Source of the DNA: Fomitopsis serialis
Lineage: Eukaryota; Basidiomycota; Agaricomycetes; Polyporales; Fomitopsidaceae
Assembly (NCBI RefSeq): GCF_022376445.1
Contig: NW_025955189.1
Coordinates: 1 to 61,803, forward strand
Direction: 5' to 3'
DNA: 61,803 nucleotides
Numbering within the stretch: the stretch's first letter is position 1; each line of letters opens with the position of its first letter. Both the position numbers and the translations under genes were made by a program. The notes below the pieces were generated by a model. The model ran no database searches. It had not been told where the DNA came from and worked only from the letters and a program-made list of their open reading frames with translations. Positions 36,126-48,261 of this stretch are shown here, piece after piece.

Positions 36126-38431
36126 ATGCTGCTCACTCTCCTTCCGCCGACGTCCGCGCCGGCGCTGCATCACCCGCTCGTCCTCCCTGAGCCGCATCAC
36201 GCGCGCGCACCGCTGCCCGTCGGGTGGGCCGCGCAGCTCTCAGGCCTGCAGCAAGACGGCCTCGACATGCCGCCGAGCATCCACGCACTGGACGGCTCGA
36301 GCGGATGGTCCGCAATCGTGGAGGAGTGCGTGTTTGAGCTGTTCGACGCGGGCGAGGGCGTGCGCGTGGAGTGCATCCTGGTCGGGGGCGGGTCCGTGGT
36401 GTGGGACGTCGGGCGGTCGTGTGCGGAGGTGCTGAGAGAGGCGCTGACGGACCTCGCGGCGGCGAAGAAGGAGGCGGAGAAGGAGCGCGCGGCGATCATC
36501 CCGCGCACGTCTGCGCCGATACACCACACGTACCCCGGCGCGGGCAGGGCGGAGTGGGCGCAGTCGTCGGACACGCTTGCGCTGCCGCCACCGGTCGTGG
36601 GCAAGGGCGCGAAGCACAAGAAGCAGCGCTCGCTGCTGTTCCTGTCGAGCATCGTCAGCGGCCTGCACAAGCTCGCGGCGTCTGCATCCTCATCACCCAC
36701 GCGGACGGCGTTCCCCACGTCGCCTACGCGAGAAGACTTTATGAACTCACCAAGTCCGACGCAAGTCGCCTTTGGCGGTGCGAGGAGTACGGCGTGGACG
36801 ACGACGCTTGCGTTCCTGCCGCCAGCGAGGAAGACGCCCCTGCCCGTCAGTGTGGCGCGGCCGCGGTCGGCCATCCTGCACGCGAAGGCGCGCGGGGGCT
36901 CGTGGACGCATGGCGACGGTACGTACTCGGTGAGCTGCGCGCGCGACTGGGGTTCGGGAGGACCGCAGACGACGAGCCGGAGGGTGCGTTGTGCACGTAC
37001 GACTACCCGCGGTGGACGGCGGCGCGGATGCTGCGGCGGACGGAGGAGTGGATGGCGTGGCTGGTGCAGGAGGCGCGCGAGAACGGGGGCGGGTCGCTCG
37101 ACATGGACACGGCGGGCGGGTCGCGGCGGACAAGCGCGGCGCTGTCGGTGACGATCCCTGGGCGGCAGCCGGAGCGGAGCGCGTCGGAGCTGTCGGGGAA
37201 GACACTCGTGCCTGGGGACGAAGAGAGTGCGGGGCGGGAGGTGAGCGTGGAGGTCGGCGAGGTGATGTACAACGACGAGGGCGAGCGGGAGGTGGACGAG
37301 TGGGAGGAGAGCGTGAGCACGGAGGCGAGCAGCTGCACGGAGGACAGCGAATCGGTGCATACACCCGTGGACGGCGAGGAGGGCATGCCATTCGCGCTGC
37401 CGTTGCGCTCGTCGTCGTCTTCGTCGTCGTCGTCGCATTCGCGTGCGGACTCACTTGTGGACGCGCACCCGCACGCGGCGGATGTACCGAGGAGCCCGAC
37501 CCCACCTTCAAGCCAGGCAACGTACGCGGCGCTCAGCGCGCAGAGGATACACCTCCTGAAACTGCTTCGAAGCATGAACACACACCGTGTGGCGGCTGCG
37601 CAGGATGCGCGTAGTGCACGGGCGGTGCTGGAGGTGAAGAGTCGTCGGAGGGCGTGGAGCTCGCGTGCGTATCTCGGGCGTGCAGAGGGCCGGTTGTGCG
37701 GACTCGCGACACCCGTACGCAGCTCGCCGCTCGCGCGATGCGAGCCGACGACGGCAGCGTGGGGCGAGCCTGCTGGGGCCTTGGAGGTGTGCACAGGCGA
37801 GAGCGATCTGAAGGAGCTTTTCCCGGTGGAAGAGGTGGACGAGGACGAGGAGGTGGAGGACCTGCAGTCGATCAGCCTCGCTGATGTCGCCGGGACCGGT
37901 GACGAGGACGCCTTGGAGGACCTCGAGAGCGGTTTGCTGCCCCCGATGCCGGTGCCCAGTCCGTTTGGCGTGTCGACACCGACGCGCGTGCGGACGCAGA
38001 GCATGTACGTCACAAACCACCCGAACGCGCCGGCTCCGTACCCGCCACGGGAATCCTCACTCGCGAAGCCGGCGAACCTGAATGTGGACGTCCATCCCTA
38101 TCCTGAACGGTCGCTGCCGAGCTTGCCGCTCCCGTCGCCCCTATCCCTTCCACCAACACCGTCGCCATCGCACGCGCAATTACCAGGCAGACCACCGTCA
38201 GCTCGACACAAGTCTGTCACTAACCCGGTCAACCGCCCACCACTCCCTGCGTCTGCGCTACTCTTCCAGCCGCTGAAGCCCAAGTTTGAGAGCCAGACGA
38301 AGTTTGCGCTCGTGGACGATTGCGTGGACGGGCATGAGGATGCCGGGCCGCCTTATATCAAGGTCAGCGTGGAGATGGAGGTGGGCGTTAACGTTCGAGA
38401 GGGCTGGGGAGAGGGAGTTGGCGTGCGGTGA
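36126..38431 (+). CDS. Large low-complexity protein of unknown function (one-base frameshift)
   Basis: Not recognised as a named family. Frame 1 runs from the ATG at 36126 to about 36895. It shows an ordered N-terminus (WSAIVEECVFELFDAGEGVR, VECILVGGGSVVWDVGRSC), a coiled-coil-like Ala/Lys/Glu stretch (LTDLAAAKKEAEKERAA), and later RPRSAILHAKARG. The sequence resumes in another frame as LVDAWRRYVLGELRARLG and continues to the TGA at 38429-38431. The second half is Ser/Pro/Glu-rich with acidic runs (EEVDEDEEVEDLQ) and a polyserine block. The switch falls on a run of five G at 36894-36898. One more G would give about 768 residues. The GC-rich sequence creates long shadow frames on both strands, which I discount. 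Probably a regulatory or scaffold protein, but that is a guess. Confidence 0.65.
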
Positions 38432-39922
38432 TTGCCCCAGCCCTCAATCGCTCTCGTGTTTTCCTCGCCCGACTGGCCTATATGGCTCGACTAGCTCGTC
38501 GCCCCACCGACGCTAGATCAACCACTGCACCTTGCTGTCCTGCGGTCATCACAGCCGCCATACAAACCTTCGTACAACCCTCGCTTTCGTGAATTTTCAT
38601 TCCTCGGTCTCCATCTGAACTCGGGTACTGCACTCTGGATCTTGGTCAGCTAATATCTATTCGCATCGTCTAATCGCCGCATTCGCCGCGCTGTGTCAAT
38701 AGTCTTTCCTTCTTTCCCTCTCGCTGCATTCACTCTACTACCATCCATTCCGTATATGCATGCTCTCATCTATCCATCGTACTCTCCATTCCACCCGCAT
38801 TTTCCCGTAAGCCATGAACTTTGCACACTGAACCGAACCCTAATTACATCTTCACGTATACATGTTGTCCTATCCTCGCTCCACACCGTTCATTTTCCTC
38901 CTCAACCCCGCCTCTCCGTGCTACGAGTACTTCGGAATATTAGATACTGACTTGCGGGTACCCGTAGTATTAGTTCCGCGCACTTGCCGATGCTTTCGCC
39001 CCTGCTGCTACCACTTATGCCTTACCCGACTGATCGCGCAATGTACCCCCGAGGTCGGTGTAGGTAGAAGACAATATCACATTCAGTGAATCCCAATATT
39101 GATGTTGCGTGAATTGATTTTTGTCTCGTCCTTCATGCGCACTTGACCTGTCCAGTGAGTGACCGTATTTGCCGTGGTTGCGCGGACGCCGTCGGTCGAT
39201 GTCGGTGCTGGTCGGACGGGAGCCTCACCGGTAACGGTAGCCACTTCATGCAAGCAGAAACACTTCCCAAAAGCTTGATCACTGTCCTACTCTGGTTTCC
39301 TCGGGCTCTGGAGATATTCGACGACTTGAACTTGAGCCAGCTGTGGCAGTTCATCAACGCCGCAGTTGGCTGCCACAGACGCGTTTGCCGAGCACCGTGA
39401 CCGCGATCATCGCAAACAACGAGCCGGTCCAGTTCGGTTGATGCTAGCTGAGCCGAGGTGCCACTGCCGGCGACGTGCAGCCGGGTGGCTGCGGCTCTGC
39501 GGCAACGCCTGCCCTCCACCCGACGACGCATTAACCCTCCGACATGCTCGTCTCGACCAACTCTTGACATCGTCTCTCATTTCTTCAGCTTGCTTTCTGT
39601 CTACTCTACTCTCGACGCGAACGCTCGGGGCCACCGGCTGTTGCGGTTGTTAGTACCACATCGGCCGCGCCGTGACCAGGACAACGCTGGTAAACAGCTT
39701 ACGCAACCCGTACTACATACGAGACTAAGGCAAACCAAGACTCGCCCAGCTTCATTGACCTCCGACAGCGGTGGCCTGCGCGGTCGGCGCCGGTCCTCAA
39801 CTGGTTGTGCAGCCCAAGCATCTTGCAGCATCATCCAGCGCTTCCGTCTCCATCAGCTTCAGCGGCCCCGGTCTGGGCGGCATGTCTCTCTTTCCCTCGA
39901 CTTATGAACACCACTCTTCGCC
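38432..39922. other. Intergenic region upstream of the NT-C2 gene
   Basis: About 1.5 kb. Pyrimidine-rich tracts near 38560-38900 and 39540-39610 are typical of fungal promoters and leaders. No gene recognised. Confidence 0.5.
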
Positions 39923-41494
39923 ATGTTACATGAACCAATGAAGTCCTCACCCACAACTTCCACCCCGAGCGCCGCCTCGACGTCCTCTGCGTCGACATCC
40001 GACCTCCAGCAGCACGCCCTCGGCCACGGCCTCCTGAACCAATTCGGGCAATTCATCCCGAAACACGCCCTATTCCAAGTCAATGTCGAGATAGACCAGC
40101 TGTCCAATGTCCCCCTCATTAATGGACAATTTGCGGTGCGCTGGAAGTTCAAGAACGTACAGACCTCCGGACTGCTCTCGAGGATGCGCGGGAATCAGTC
40201 CTGGTCGTCGAAAGGGAGGGATAACATGAAGGGCAAAGGGCGTGCGTCGGAGCTCGGACTCGCGATCGAGGTGACCCCCGCGGATGAGGACGAGGAGGAA
40301 GGAAATGAGAGCAGTCCGCAGGAGGAGGGCACGGAGGACGAGATGTACCACCGCGCAAGCGGGTCGTCTCTCGATCTCCTCGCGCCGTATACCCCTGACA
40401 CAGCAATGCCGCCCCTTACTCCGGTGACCGCGACACCTGCGGATATGCACAAGACGACATCCGCAACATCGGTTGCATCCACCACGACAGCAGTAGCACG
40501 TGGGATCACCCCCTTCCAGCCGCTGCAGAATTACAACGCGAAGTGGGGCCACCAGGTGAACGTGGTCCTGCAGATGGACGTTAATCGGGAGACGGGCGAT
40601 TTGTTGCCGAACGAAGTGAAGTTCGTGGTGATGCAGGTGCGTAGCCTCGTGTTTCATTTCTGGATGAATGCTGACGATCGCCTGTAGCGGGTCGTCCCCG
40701 GAGATCCGGACGCCCCCAAACAGCCTCGCCTGGGTGCCGTCTACCTCAACCTTGCAGAATACGCTGACGCAGGGCCTGTAACTCGTCGGTACCTACTCCG
40801 CGAGAGCAAGACCAATGCAACGCTCAAGGTAGATGTCTCCGCCCCGTTACGGAATGACAACTTCTGACGCATATATCAGCTCACCATCACGCTGGAGCAC
40901 GTCGGAGGCACAAAGAACTACCGCCCTCCGCCCTTGGCCAAAGGGGAGATCCTCGCATCCGTCACGGGCCTGCTCGCAAACAACGACCTCATGCGGACGA
41001 GCATCGCGCGGCAACTCGACGACTTCACGCACGCGAACCACTCCGGGCCGCAGACGTTCATGCAGGAGGACGGGCGTGCGGATGGAGACGGGCTCGCGTC
41101 CGCGTCCGGGCTGCGCGCGACGGAGGACCTCATCGAGACGCTCTTCAACCCGCTCCCGAGCGCGTCGCCTGCGCCCTCGCCCTTCACGTATTTCGCCCCT
41201 GCCGCGGCGAGGCAGAACAGCGTCGGCAGCATCGGCTCGGTCGACAGCCAGAGCGACGCGTACTCCGTGGCGCGGAGCTCGACGCGCAGCGGGAGCAGTG
41301 ACGAGATGCGCGTGGAGGTCAGCGTGGAGAAGCTGGGGGTGGGCAGCACGCCAGACTTGAATGCGCTGGAGTCGCCCCGCGACGCGAAGGGCGCGTGGTG
41401 GAAGGTGCGCAGCCGCCCGAACACACCACTCGGGAAGCACTTCAAGCTGCCGTCGCCGCTGCCTCAACGACACGCGGAGTCGATTCATGCGTGA
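39923..41494 (+). CDS. NT-type C2 domain protein (EEIG1/EHBP1-like)
   Basis: The N-terminal C2 (NT-C2) domain binds membranes and occurs in proteins linked to actin and vesicle traffic; fungal members are poorly studied. Exons: 39923-40636, 40688-40828, 40880-41494; 489 residues, two introns of 51 bp. The domain begins near residue 45 (KHALFQVNVEIDQLSNVPL, then GQFAVRWKFKNV). It is interrupted by an acidic/Ser-rich insert of about 95 residues (EVTPADEDEEEGNE). It resumes with FQPLQNYNAKWGHQVNVVLQ, RLGAVYLNLAEYAD and the final strand LKLTITLEHVGG. The ~200-residue C-terminal tail is Ser/Pro-rich and probably disordered. An in-frame Met five codons downstream is an alternative start. Confidence 0.88.
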
Positions 41495-42180
41495 GCTCTG
41501 ATACGGTGCATCTACTTGTGTGGCATTAGAGTTTCGTTTTTCGCATTCGTTTACTTCTGGTTTGACTCTCACTTTTGGCCTCTGTCATGCGGGCCCCGCT
41601 ATGGTTATTGCGTTCGTTGGTTTTCTGATCTTTTCTTTACTGTCGGACTGGGTTTAGACATCTATTGTACTCTATTGGGGTTTGCTTAGTTCTTATGTAT
41701 CTCCGTAATGTCCTTCCCTCAGCTCCCTCCGCGTTGGTAGCGTACGTCCCGCGCTTCAGATGAACCGTTCTTGGAGAGCCGTACTGGTGAGTGTCCAGAT
41801 CCTTCCTAGCTAGAATTTGGGTCAGCAGTCTTCCGTTGGACTGATTTCGGTGTCAAAGGTCGTGCACTCCGGCCTTCTATATTCAGGTATCATATACGTT
41901 GTGCTTCGTCGACATGGTGTCGGATTGATTTTTCATTGAGCACGTTTCCTTCCAGTTCCCTGCGTTGGATGATCCAAGGCTGACGATCTGAACTGCCATG
42001 CTGTAGGCTGTGCCGTCGATGTTCTATCTGCCGGTGATGAACTGTACGTGCATTTCACCCAGCGCCCGTTTCGCTCAGCGCCCACTTCACCCAGTGCCAC
42101 CTATCAAGGGCACGTTATGGCAACGTTATGGCTTCTTCCCGGCACTTCAGATACCTTAGCCCTCTTTCCCCAATTTCTGC
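41495..42180. other. Intergenic region, no gene seen
   Basis: T-rich sequence downstream of the NT-C2 gene, then the promoter side of F-box copy 2. A short direct repetition of a TTTC-CTCAGCGCCC-like unit occurs near 42056-42085. Confidence 0.45.
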
Positions 42181-43718
42181 ATGTTGGTCGACGACAATTC
42201 CATCTTCTTGGACCCGGAGGTCCCGAGTGCGTACTCAGTATGCACGTCGCCGCTGATAACACGACTTACGATGTGTATAGAGACCCTTCCGCCTGAGCTG
42301 GTTGAACCTGCCGATGTGGGCTCGGTCGAGGAGGCATTGCAGGTCATCCACGGCTGGCCAGAAAGCACCACGGATACGCGTTCGGAGGACGGCACCAAAG
42401 CGCTACGGGAGCCTAGGAGGCCTCTCGCGCATCGCGCACTGTCGCGTGCTTTAATCAGCCGCATACCGTTCGAAGTCGTTGAACTCGTCGTGGACTGTAT
42501 GTCTCAGGAGGGCCTAGGTGTCTGTGCGCAGGTTTGCCGGGCGTGGTACCAGGCAAGCGTCCGTATTCTCTACAAGAACATCACTATCGCCACTCGTACT
42601 GCATTCGACGCTCTTGTCGACTTCGCATCCAGAGATGCTCGTGCTCTGCGGAAGCTCGCGACAACGAGCGTGCTGCGAATCGACGGGAAGGACGCCCCTG
42701 TACATCTCGTTCCCGTCGTCCTCGCGCGGATGATGCCGGAGGTCCAGACGCTGGTGTTCAACCTGTCGCTGCGACCCCTTCTCCATCCCACCTTCTTTCG
42801 CACGCTGCCAGCGAGCTGCGCCGTATCATCTGTGCGTTCCCGCTGCTCAAATTGGGCGGGGTGGGAAAGGCCCCTGCCGTCCCAAATCGTACATCAGGGA
42901 TACGTCTGGAACGCGTGGTCCTCGGATGGGGACTGACACCTTCGATCGTTGTTCCTCTCGTCAGGTGGCTCGCCGAGTCTTCGGCCTGTACGACCCTTGC
43001 TCACTTGGCCGTCTGGCACAGCCCCTTCAATTCATCGTTGCAAGTGAATGGAATGCTTGAAGGCGTTGGACAGAACCTGCTGTCACTGCATGAATTCCGC
43101 GTCCATCCCGATGGTGAGTGGTTGTATGATGTGTGTACTTGACGAAGACTGACAGCTGCCTGCTTAGAAACCTTCGAAATGCACCCCTGGATTTGGGACA
43201 TGTACCCGCAGCTCCAAATTAGATGGTCGCGAGTCGCATTGCCCCTTCGCGCACAGCCCCGACTTGCGTTCCATACGCTTCGAACTACTAGCGTGCGTGC
43301 TGGACGATAAGTGGCACGCGTCGCACGAGAGCTGGACACCATACTCAGAACAGTACGAAGTCACTTATTGCAGTCCATCAAAATCCACCAGTACCTACTG
43401 GTCACTGGGGACTTCTGTTCCCTGAGTGTTCGACCCAGTCTCTTCTACGCGAAATTGGGAAAGGAGCTACCGGTCCATGGCGCGATGAAACTACCGGAGT
43501 TTGGAAATCTGCAGTCAGTTGAGTTTTCGTTTGACTTATCGTACAGTGCATGGGAGTTTTCCGACTGGAAAGCGACAGTCACTACGGCTGCACAAAGGTT
43601 CTCCAGCGGACTGCCACGTCTATTTTCTTCATGGCACGACAATGGAGTGGTAACGATTGCTCAGAAGAGGAACCCCATCGCCGGCGTTCAGAGCAGTCGA
43701 TCGAAGAGACTGTTGTAA
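42181..43718 (+). pseudogene. F-box protein, dispersed family copy 2 (deletion and frameshifts)
   Basis: Same gene plan as copies 1 and 3. Exon 1 is 42181-42226 (MLVDDNSIFLDPEVP), followed by a short intron with a GTGCGT donor. The F-box is intact (RIPFEVVELVVDCMSQEGL, CAQVCRAWYQASVRILY). After FFRTLP about 56 bp that encode the start of the LRR-like part in copy 3 are missing. This shifts the frame; the sequence continues elsewhere as ELRRIICAFPLL and VVLGWGLTPSIVVPLVRWLA. Further slips occur around 43190-43330, where HSPDLRSIRFELLACVLDD and LDTILRTVRSHLLQSIKI lie in different frames. The C-terminus (SVEFSFDLSYSAWEF) is still clear. With several lesions it is unlikely to make a functional protein. 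Confidence 0.8.
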
Positions 43719-44029
43719 CGAGTCTGATACGGGGGACTGGGCTCGTTTGTAGTGCAATCGTGTGTGTTCCGCCTGCGTACAATATGCGTCGCTAACGTAT
43801 GCACAGACGGTTGACATACATGATATACATAGACGATGGATGGAACTTGACATTGTATGACAGTTGCTGTGAGCTTTACGCTCTGCCGCACTGCCCTCTG
43901 ATTGAAAGTTCGAATTCTCTGTCATGCTCTCTTGTGTCTCGTTCACACGGCTCAACTGAACTCTATCGATGCCGGTGGTATTCACTGACATGTAATCTCC
44001 CCAAAGCCTTTCATCCCATACCACTAGGT

Positions 44030-45692
44030 ATGTCGTCCAAGGCCAATTCTATATTCACAGACCCAGAAATCCCCAGTGCGTATAACCCCTTGTATGCATT
44101 GACCGGTCGATGATATCATGATTCACAACATGCGCAGGTGCCACAACTCCTGAGCTCGCCGACACCACCTCATTCGAGGAAGTGTTACTGTTTATCTACG
44201 GCTGGCCAGACCACGCTAAGGGTGCACCTCAAGGGGACCGAGCCAACGAGGAATGGCGATCCAGGAGGCGCATACGCCCGAGTCTGTCGCGCGCTCTCTC
44301 TGGCCGCATCTCATTCGAAGTCGTCGAACTCTTCATGGACAGGATGTCTCAAGGGAGCCTAAGCAACTGCGTGCTAGTCTGCAAGGCATGGTACCAGGCG
44401 AGCATACGCCTCCTCTACAGAGACATCGCAATCTCCAGTCGCGTGGCGTTTGACTCCCTCGCCGCTTTCGCCCTCAACGACTCGGACCCCCGTGCCGCCG
44501 AGCGCTTCGCGCAGACGAACGCGCTCCGTGTGGGCGGACAGCAGCGCGATGTACCCGTGCATGCCGTCCCGCTCATCTTTGCACGACTCATGCCGCAAGT
44601 ACGCAGGCTCGTGTTCCACATGTCGCTGCACCCACTCATGCACGTCAGCTTCTTCGATATGCTGCCCCTCTTCAGAGCAGTGACCACGCTGGAGTTGTTT
44701 CGGTTCACGCTGCGCTGCTTCAGCGAGCTCCGGCGGATCATATGTGCATTTCCGCAGCTCAAACATCTCAAGCTCTGCGTCGGCGTGTTCGAAACGGACA
44801 CTGGCCCGGTTGCTACTGTGCATCCAACGCGAATACGCTTGGAACAGTTGGTCCTGGGCTGGGGCCTGACGCCCGCAGTCATCGTCCCACTCGTCAGATG
44901 GCTCGCGGAGTCCTCAGCCTGCGCGAACCTCACTCATCTGGCTATCTGGCGCAATCCATTCAACGTATCTCTGCAGGTGAATGAACTCCTTGAGGTCGCT
45001 GGAAGGAACCTGCTGTCTATCCACGAGCTGGATCTCGACTCCGACGGTCAGTGCTCGAGCGACCGGGGGCATTTCTCAAAGACTGACAGCAGCACACTTG
45101 ACCAGACGGTCTTGAATTCCTCTGGCCCGCGATCGCTCAGGCAACCCGCGCCGGTGCCAGTGCATACTCTCAACACAACGTCCCGCTGCTTGCGCATAGC
45201 ATCAACACGCACTGCACGTTCGCATACAGTCCCAATCTGCATACGATACGGTTCGAGTTGCGCGCGTGTACATTGGACGAGGACCCCCGCGACAAATGGC
45301 ATACCGTGGCATTGGAACTTCAAGCGATGTTAATGACAGTGCGCAGCCCCGCCCTGCGGTCTATCAAGGTCCATCAAGCCATACAACTTACTGGGAAGTT
45401 CTTCCCGCTCAGCGCCCAACCTCGTCTTTTCTACGCGAAGTTGGAGTCGCCGGCATTGCTCTCCGTTCACCGTGCGATGCAAGAGCCGGTCTTCAAGAAC
45501 CTGGACTCGGTCGAATTCTCTTTTGACATGGAGTACAGTGCCTGGGATTTCTTCAACTCCGAGGGAACGGTGGCCATAGCCGCGCAGAGGTTCTCCAGTG
45601 GGGTGTCGCACTTAATGGGACCCTGGCACCGTCGTGGACTGGTAACAACTGTTCAGAAGAGGAACCCGATATATAGCAAAAGCAGACTGTGA
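44030..45692 (+). CDS. F-box protein, dispersed family copy 3 (intact)
   Basis: The intact member of the family in this window. Exons: 44030-44075, 44138-45046, 45106-45692; 513 residues, introns 62 and 59 bp. Exon 1 encodes only MSSKANSIFTDPEIP. The F-box is at about residues 60-100 (RISFEVVELFMDRMSQGSL, CVLVCKAWYQASIRLLY). It is followed by a long leucine-rich, LRR-like region (AVTTLELFRFTLRCFSELRR, FPQLKHLKLCVGVF, LVLGWGLTPAVIVPLVRWLA) and a conserved C-terminal block (NLDSVEFSFDMEYSAWDFF). It probably acts as an SCF substrate receptor (family knowledge); its target is unknown. It lies in tandem with the broken copy 2, with 311 bp between. Intron 2 uses the second of two CAGs because the first leads to a stop. 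Confidence 0.88.
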
Positions 45693-46932
45693 CCTGTGCA
45701 CAGGCCGTCGAAGCTATCTCTAGGACGACATTATCACGGAAACAGGATACCTCGGAAGGCTATCGTCTGTGCCCCGTCACGATTACACTCCATGGTGACG
45801 ATCTTGTTCATAACCGAACTCAGCACGCACGCGTCCCGACCTCGCGAGCTGCGAGCATCCCCCCACCACCGCACGCTGGAAACGACCCTCCGTGGGCGTC
45901 CTGTCCCGACTACATCTGGCCGCTCGCCCACGCATACGTGCCCGAATCGCCTAGCGCGTCGCGCAGGAGGCTGAGCGTGTGCGTGGCGAGTGAAATGAGC
46001 CAGCAGAGTAGCTGGAGGCGGTGGAGAGGGGGGAAGCGTTGGTATTTGGGGCGCGTCTGGGCGCGCGCGTTCACGCGTTCACAGGAGAGATTGGGTTCTG
46101 TGGATTGGGTATGGCAACATAGCCTTGGATGGACACGACTGCTGTGAGTCGAATCGGACGTTGAAGTTATCGCTCCCTTACTGATGCAGGCGTCGAGGCT
46201 AGGATTGAGTGCACCAAATGCCTAGTCGTGCGCGCACCCGGATAGGATTCACTATCATCGGAAGTGATGCTTCCATTTTCCTGCCAATTCCAAGAGCACT
46301 CCGGTGATCATGGTTTTCACCTAACGCACAAATTATCAGCGCGCCCCCACACCGTCTGAAATTCACTGAGTCACTCACTGCGTATGGTGCAGTGCTCCTG
46401 GGTCGCTACTTTCGCTTCACATGAAAGCAACAACAATCGGAGTACTTTCCCAGTGTCACGGTCGAATCCTGCCATATCCCCCTCCTTGTTGTAGCCCACA
46501 CCACCGACGGCGGATACATAGTCGAAAGTGACATCCATAAGGCAAAGAACGACCTACGGTCAGTAAGGGCGCTGCGGCGGTATCGCGGCCCGGGTATCCA
46601 CGAGTGGTTCTGTGCACATGTGGCGGGGGCGTTATAACTCGACCTCAGCCTTACTTCCACTTTTTACACGAAATCTGACTCCAACTTGAAGTGCTGAGAA
46701 CAAGCTCGCACGAACACTGTTGTTTTCAACCATCAAGAAACACCTCGTCCTTATTCACCCAATGCTATCTAGGCTGTCTAGGAGACTCTTCTCCGAACTA
46801 TACAGGTGACGCCAGCTTGCGCTATGATGCCGACCCACAGAGCTGACGAAACACAGGGTAATGGCGATCTTTATCTCGCGTTTTTATGTAGGGCGGCTTC
46901 TTATGTGGTATCGCTCACAATGTTCCAGGTGA
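45693..46932. other. Intergenic region, no gene seen
   Basis: Open frames at 45689-46147 have skewed composition and no domain. The region probably includes an unresolved 5' exon of the next gene. Confidence 0.45.
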
Positions 46933-47738
46933 GTCAGAGAGCAAGGCGTGGACGTCCTTGCACGCATTCATCGCGCAATTACAAGCCGCCTATTGCCTGT
47001 CCTCCCTCTACCGCTGTCCGAATATGACTACCCGTGGGGTCTGACAGCGGCTGCCGCCCGGGCCCTAGAAGCGGCATCGGTACCTTGTGTGGTCTGGGGA
47101 GACCATGTTTATCGTATCAGGGTGCGAATCAAGTGTCGAGGGTACGTCCGTTGCAAGGTCAATCTGTGTGCCTTCGTTGATTTATCCCTTCCCACTGCCA
47201 GATGGCCGGTTTCATCGTTGCAGAGGAATACCTGTCTAGGGCGGTGGATATACTTGTCACTGCGGGTCTTCCTAGATGCACCTGCGTTGATGTGTGTCAT
47301 ACGTCTGACCCTTATTTCCGGAACCACGCACCCACACACTTCATTGTGGATCAGTACAACATAATATTTCTGGCCACTTCGGACATGGTTCTGGGCGACT
47401 CGAATCCCTTCGATCTTGCTTATTTGGTGCGATACGTCCCGCTCACGCAGAAGGGCACTCGCTCCTTCCCTGTGGATCATCGTCCCGACGGCTCCCGACA
47501 TGCAACTGGAGCCGCTGTGACCGAATACCAGACCGTGCGCTTTCTGGATCCACGGAGCCTTGCCATGCTTCACTTGTACCTGCGGCGCGGAAGCGCGGGT
47601 ACTTCTCGCGACGGCATCGGCCTCACATGGGACAGCGTCCTGGCCCTTGTGGCGTTCGACATAGACCAGGACAACCAGCTTGTTCATTCAATCAGGGACG
47701 AGCAATTGCGCGCCGATTACGTTTTCCTCAAGGGTTGA
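46933..47738 (+). CDS. Unrecognised fungal protein, 5' end unresolved
   Basis: Two exons are visible: about 46933-47121 and 47202-47738 (TGA at the end), joined by an 80-bp intron in phase 0. Exon 1 reads YDYPWGLTAAAARALEAAS then VPCVVWGDHVYRI. Exon 2 reads GFIVAEEYLSRAVDILVTAG, then DPYFRNHAPTHFIVD, and ends LRADYVFLKG. The pattern of a small domain with a GD motif after a hydrophobic strand recalls nucleotidyltransferase-like proteins of mushrooms, but I cannot confirm that. The visible exon 1 has no in-frame ATG and a TGA just upstream (46930), so an upstream exon with the start codon is missing from my model. About 240 residues are visible. Confidence 0.55.
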
Positions 47739-47984
47739 AATGATTCGAGCCCAGGTCCGCTACTCAAGCGTAGCAGCCACACTACCCCTATCGACCCGGA
47801 TGGCTGTGCACGTCGGTATACCTCGACTCGTGCACACGCACGTCACAAGTATCAGTCTCGTCCAGACTATCCCTGATCCCTGTCGCGCACCATCGGATTC
47901 CTCCGGTCCTGACAACAGCACCTCCACGACATCGCATTTTACTTGCCAGCGTCATTAAGCCGAGCTACCGACGATCGTCACGTA

Positions 47985-48258
47985 CGGCTTGAGCAGATGG
48001 GCAGGGAAGGTCCGTTGGCTGCGGCCTACGCTCCTCAGCCGCCACTATGCTAGACAGGCCTCGCATCTGGGCTTGCGTGCGCGGGCGCACGATGGAAGGG
48101 GCCAGGGTTATTGTGCGTCCGGCTGAATGCCCGGCGAAGACTCTCGTCACCTGCCTCTCGTTTCCATGCGCTAGGAGTTCTCGACGCGAGGGCCGCACCT
48201 GTAGATGCGGGTCCTCCGTCAACCATACGCGACGCACTCAGGCTCTCGATGCCTGCGA
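47985..48258 (+). repeat. Dispersed repeat, copy B
   Basis: Counterpart of the minus-strand copy at 34160-34420. The MITE at 48262 sits right at its 3' edge, so that copy may have been truncated by or opened for the insertion. Confidence 0.45.
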
Positions 48259-48261
48259 CTA

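Noticed and set aside
36371..36890. Start of the 686-residue plus-strand open frame
   Set aside because: Its first ~170 residues are a Gly/Arg-rich shadow of the frame starting at 36126, which has much more natural protein composition.
36850..36895. A 42-bp intron with GTCAGT donor in the 36126 gene
   Set aside because: The phase does not match the downstream frame, and it would delete the conserved-looking RPRSAILHAK segment.
36197..37438. 413-residue minus-strand open frame
   Set aside because: Arg/Pro/His-rich antisense shadow of the GC-rich gene at 36126-38431.
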